From assembly GCA_944320595.1 (NCBI GenBank), contig CALUIB010000003.1, positions 86,569 to 150,568 of the forward strand: DNA of 64,000 nucleotides, in the 5' to 3' direction. The notes beneath the pieces were generated by a model, which was given only the letters and a program-made list of their open reading frames with translations, was not told the DNA's origin and made no database searches. Below are positions 61,719-64,000 of the stretch, piece after piece. Made by a program: the position numbers and the translations under genes. Position 1 is the stretch's first letter. Each line of letters starts with the position of its first letter. Source of the DNA: an uncultured Muribaculaceae bacterium (GTDB lineage: Bacteria; Bacteroidota; Bacteroidia; Bacteroidales; Muribaculaceae).

Positions 61719-62453
61719 TCACGCAAACGCGCCACGGTTCATCAAATCGATAACGCTCAAAAGGTCCTTTACAACGAATTTCGGCTTGTATTCACGCGGC
61801 ACATGCACATCTTGCCTGTGGATATTGCTCCCGTCGTCAAGCAACATTACGGTAGGATACTTGAAAGTGTTGCCTATCACAAAATCCTTGCCCGGATTGT
61901 CGCCTACAAACACAAATTGTGTCTCGTCGAGCAAGCCAACCTCGTCAAAGCGTTTCATTATCTTGGCAAACGAGGCTCCATTTATCTTCTCCTCGCCCAC
62001 CTCCTCGCTTATGAACACATTCTCGGGAGGAATATACTCGTCGAGCCCTAATGCGCGTATCTTGTTGCGCTGCGTCACCGAGCGGCCATCGGTTATGATA
62101 TACATCTCTATGTCGAGTTCGTCAAGGCGGTTGACAAAATCGTATGCATCGTCCGACAGGTATATTTGTGGGATATGGTAGCGATATTCATCCACCATCC
62201 AACTTATTGAATTGGGAATATTAATACCTGCAAGCCGCAACCTGGCATCAAGCGCGTCAAACGGGTTACGGTCGGCCATAAGTGCCTCTACCATCACACG
62301 CCGAGCCTCACCGGCAGGATAACCGTAATCGGCCACAAGCAAGCGGTCGATGTGGCAAAATGCCGAGTGCACGAAATCTATTTCCTTATACAAGGTATCG
62401 TCGAGATCGAGTATATAAACGTATGGCAAGTAATCGGTATCTTTATTGGCCAT
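61719..62453 (-). CDS. HAD hydrolase near a DegT aminotransferase
   Basis: The 244-residue protein has HAD motif I YVYILDLDDTLYKEID (nucleophile Asp), a helical cap (about residues 30-110, with MADRNPFDALDARLRLAG), motif II IYIITDGRSVTQRNKI, Lys in EKINGASFAKIM, and motif IV QFVFVGDNPGKDFV. It is a subfamily I phosphatase-like enzyme of unknown substrate. Similar proteins occur in surface polysaccharide loci, which fits the upstream DegT gene on the same strand. The MITE-like element separates the two. Confidence 0.82.
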   Translation of the reverse strand: MANKDTDYLPYVYILDLDDTLYKEIDFVHSAFCHIDRLLVADYGYPAGEARRVMVEALMADRNPFDALDARLRLAGINIPNSISWMVDEYRYHIPQIYLSDDAYDFVNRLDELDIEMYIITDGRSVTQRNKIRALGLDEYIPPENVFISEEVGEEKINGASFAKIMKRFDEVGLLDETQFVFVGDNPGKDFVIGNTFKYPTVMLLDDGSNIHRQDVHVPREYKPKFVVKDLLSVIDLMNRGAFA

Positions 62454-62477
62454 GGCTATCTAAAACCTCTATCCTTA

Positions 62478-62633
62478 AGAAACTGTTTTGAATTTTTTGT
62501 TCAATGATTTGAGATGTATTTTCTAGCCGATAAAAACAATCTATAATGACCGAAAAGACGCTCAAGGCATGAACAAAGAACTCCACAGTTTCATTGCTTA
62601 AACACTTTTCTGTAAAAATTCAAAACAGTTTCT
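62478..62633. mobile_element. Second MITE-like element with 20-bp terminal inverted repeats
   Basis: AGAAACTGTTTTGAATTTTT (62478-62497) and its exact reverse complement (62614-62633) bound 156 bp without coding capacity. No clear target duplication is seen. The right end supplies the last two bases of the DegT gene's TAG stop codon. Confidence 0.7.
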
Positions 62634-63771
62634 AATATTTAGACTTTACAAATGTCCTCACCGCATCGGCAACAGCAGCAATCTCATCGTCGGTGAGGAT
62701 GCTTCCGCTCGGCAGGCACAAGCCGTGGCCAAACAGCCGCTCAGCTGTACCGTCGCCATAAAATGGGGCATCGACATACACCGGCTGCATATTCATAGGC
62801 CGCCACAGCCAGCGCGACTCTATATTGTTGGTATCAAGATACTGCCGCAAGTCCTCGGGAGTGAAACCAAGACGCTCGTCAAAAAGTATTGTCGTAAGCC
62901 AGAAGTTCGAGTTCACATCGGACGAAGGATTGCCATGCACCCTCACTTCGGGAATATCCCCAAGCAGCTTGGCATAAAGTCCATGTATCTCACGCCTCCG
63001 TTCCACACGGTCGGCAAGCACCTCCATCTGGCCGCAGCCTATGCCCGCACTCACGTTGCTCAGGCGGTAATTATAGCCTATTACCTTGTGGTAATAATAA
63101 GGGACTTTCTCACGAGCCTGCGTAACAAGGAACTTCACCCGAGCCGCAGCATCGGCTGTCGGGCAAATCAATGCTCCGCCGCCCGAAGTCGTTATCACTT
63201 TGTTGCCATTGAAACTTAGAGCGCCATACCGCCCTATTGTTCCGCACTTGCGCCCACGGTATTCCGAGCCCAAAGCCTCGGCTGCATCTTCAAGCACTGG
63301 TATGCCGTAACGACCGGCCACAGCCATTATCTCGTCCATTTTGGCTGGCATGCCATACAAGTGAACCACCACTATGGCTTTCGGATAACGCCCCGTAACA
63401 CGATGGCGGTCGATAATCGCCTCTTCAAGCGCATCGGGCGACATATTCCATGTATCAGGCTCACTGTCCACAAATACAGGCTTTGCCCCCTGATACACCA
63501 CAGGATTGGCACTCGCCGAGAATGTGAATGATTGACAGAGTACCTCGTCGCCCTGCTCCACACCAAGCATTACAAGCCCTATGTGGATAGCGGCAGTACC
63601 CGCGCTCAAGGCCACTACATGGCTTTCGCCAAGGTAATCCCCCAGCCGTTGCTCAAACATATCTACATTCGGGCCAAGCGGAACCACCCAACTTTCCTTG
63701 AATGCTTCCTCTATATATTTCATCTCATACCCACCAAGATGTGGGAACGACAAAAAAATCCTCTTGTTCAT
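62632..63771 (-). CDS. DegT/DnrJ/EryC1/StrS family PLP-dependent aminotransferase
   Basis: Start at 63771 (MNKRIFLSFPHLGGYEMKYI), three codons into the longest frame. The 379-residue enzyme is a sugar aminotransferase: FKESWVVPLGPNVDMFEQRL, AIHIGLVMLGVEQGDEVLC, VLEDAAEALGSEYRGRKCGT, and the PLP Lys in LSFNGNKVITTSGGGAL. Family members aminate nucleotide-linked keto-sugars such as UDP-4-keto sugars (PglE/WecE-like). It probably belongs to surface glycan synthesis that continues beyond the window. A TAACTTTGC -7 element lies upstream at 63796-63804. Confidence 0.9.
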   Translation of the reverse strand: MNKRIFLSFPHLGGYEMKYIEEAFKESWVVPLGPNVDMFEQRLGDYLGESHVVALSAGTAAIHIGLVMLGVEQGDEVLCQSFTFSASANPVVYQGAKPVFVDSEPDTWNMSPDALEEAIIDRHRVTGRYPKAIVVVHLYGMPAKMDEIMAVAGRYGIPVLEDAAEALGSEYRGRKCGTIGRYGALSFNGNKVITTSGGGALICPTADAAARVKFLVTQAREKVPYYYHKVIGYNYRLSNVSAGIGCGQMEVLADRVERRREIHGLYAKLLGDIPEVRVHGNPSSDVNSNFWLTTILFDERLGFTPEDLRQYLDTNNIESRWLWRPMNMQPVYVDAPFYGDGTAERLFGHGLCLPSGSILTDDEIAAVADAVRTFVKSKY

Positions 63772-64000
63772 CACACACATTTCTCCTTTCGCGCTGCAAA
63801 GTTACACATAAATCACCCACAACTACACTACATGCATCAGTTTTTTACACAAGCCCAACCACTCCAATCGAGCTAATAAAAATCACGAGAATAGACCCAA
63901 GCCACTACCCAGTATCCCATTTGCCTAATACCCCATTGGCCTGATTGGACCGATTGGGGTGCAAAAAAGTGAGGCCCGGGCGGCTGTCTCCAGCTGTCCG
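63772..64000. other. Gene-free right end of the window
   Basis: It contains the minus-strand -7 TAACTTTGC (63796-63804) for the DegT gene. An imperfect hairpin CCCCATTGG / CCGATTGGGG (63931-63959) may end a transcript entering from the right. Nothing else is recognised up to the edge. Confidence 0.4.

Overview
The window is chromosomal DNA of a member of the Bacteroidales, most likely a gut Muribaculaceae-type organism. This rests on three things: many TAnnTTTG-type -7 promoter elements (several with TTTG or TTG 19-20 bases upstream), families typical of Bacteroidetes (DUF3843, DUF4105, DUF4831, DUF4836, DUF5689, DUF6624, PCMD, PepSY-like lipoproteins, a T9SS-type C-terminal tail), and Fe-S/ferredoxin metabolism of an anaerobe. 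Genus is inference. I see no prophage, plasmid backbone, CRISPR array or intact transposase.

Layout. 1-3.2 kb (minus): start of an alkaline-phosphatase-superfamily gene cut by the window edge, a DUF4105 membrane protein and a DUF3843 protein. 3.3-6 kb: a large secreted T9SS-type protein. 6.1-13.2 kb: a phosphate module pstS-pstC-pstA-pstB, a large surface lipoprotein with its own promoter, then phoU. 13.6-20.2 kb: DUF4836 lipoprotein, glycogen branching enzyme, PepSY-like lipoprotein, ferredoxin-type aldo/keto reductase. 20.2-21.4 kb: three tRNAs, a truncated WYL-type regulator and a possible 55-residue protein. 21.4-28.9 kb: DUF6624 lipoprotein, korAB (2-oxoacid:ferredoxin oxidoreductase), class I fumarase, small secreted protein. 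29-34.3 kb (minus): DJ-1 protein, YeiH-type exporter, phosphodiesterase plus riboflavin synthase, DUF4831 protein, flippase-like membrane protein. 34.4-37.8 kb: superoxide dismutase, divergent HxlR regulator and NTF2-like protein with a palindromic operator, a decayed reading frame, an MFS exporter. 38-41.2 kb: metal-chelate/cobalamin-type ABC importer. 41.3-46.5 kb: initiator tRNA, then purU-hisH-hisA-hisF and HAD-aroB. 46.6-48.5 kb: a MITE-like element and a tripartite hipB-hipS-hipT toxin-antitoxin locus. 48.5-57.1 kb (minus): an eight-gene sulfonation operon (sulfate permease, cysC, cysD, cysN, sulfotransferase, PCMD protein, ABC ATPase, FtsX permease). 57.5-61.7 kb: LpxH-like phosphatase with a glycosyltransferase, an MscS channel, a GNAT protein and CrcB. 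61.7-63.8 kb (minus): HAD hydrolase and DegT aminotransferase separated by a second MITE-like element.

How it fits together. The sulfonation operon takes up sulfate, activates it to APS and PAPS and supplies a sulfotransferase; no APS/PAPS reductase or sulfite reductase is in the window, so PAPS here looks meant for sulfonating an acceptor rather than for cysteine. The layout resembles the Bacteroides thetaiotaomicron steroid/cholesterol sulfotransferase cluster, with an added PCMD protein and ABC exporter-like pair.

Beyond genes, the most striking signal is a dispersed promoter repeat: a conserved core (GCGCTCGGCTTGCAC then TATCTTTG) preceded by a palindrome that differs between copies. It sits in front of glgB, the yeiH-like gene, the DUF4831 gene, purU (two tandem copies) and the mscS-like gene (three tandem copies). 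In both tandem arrays only the gene-proximal copy keeps the full -7 sequence. A PstS-like segment inside PstC, three HipB operators spaced exactly 41 bp apart, and two MITE-like elements whose terminal repeats supply the stop codons of neighbouring genes are the other main observations.
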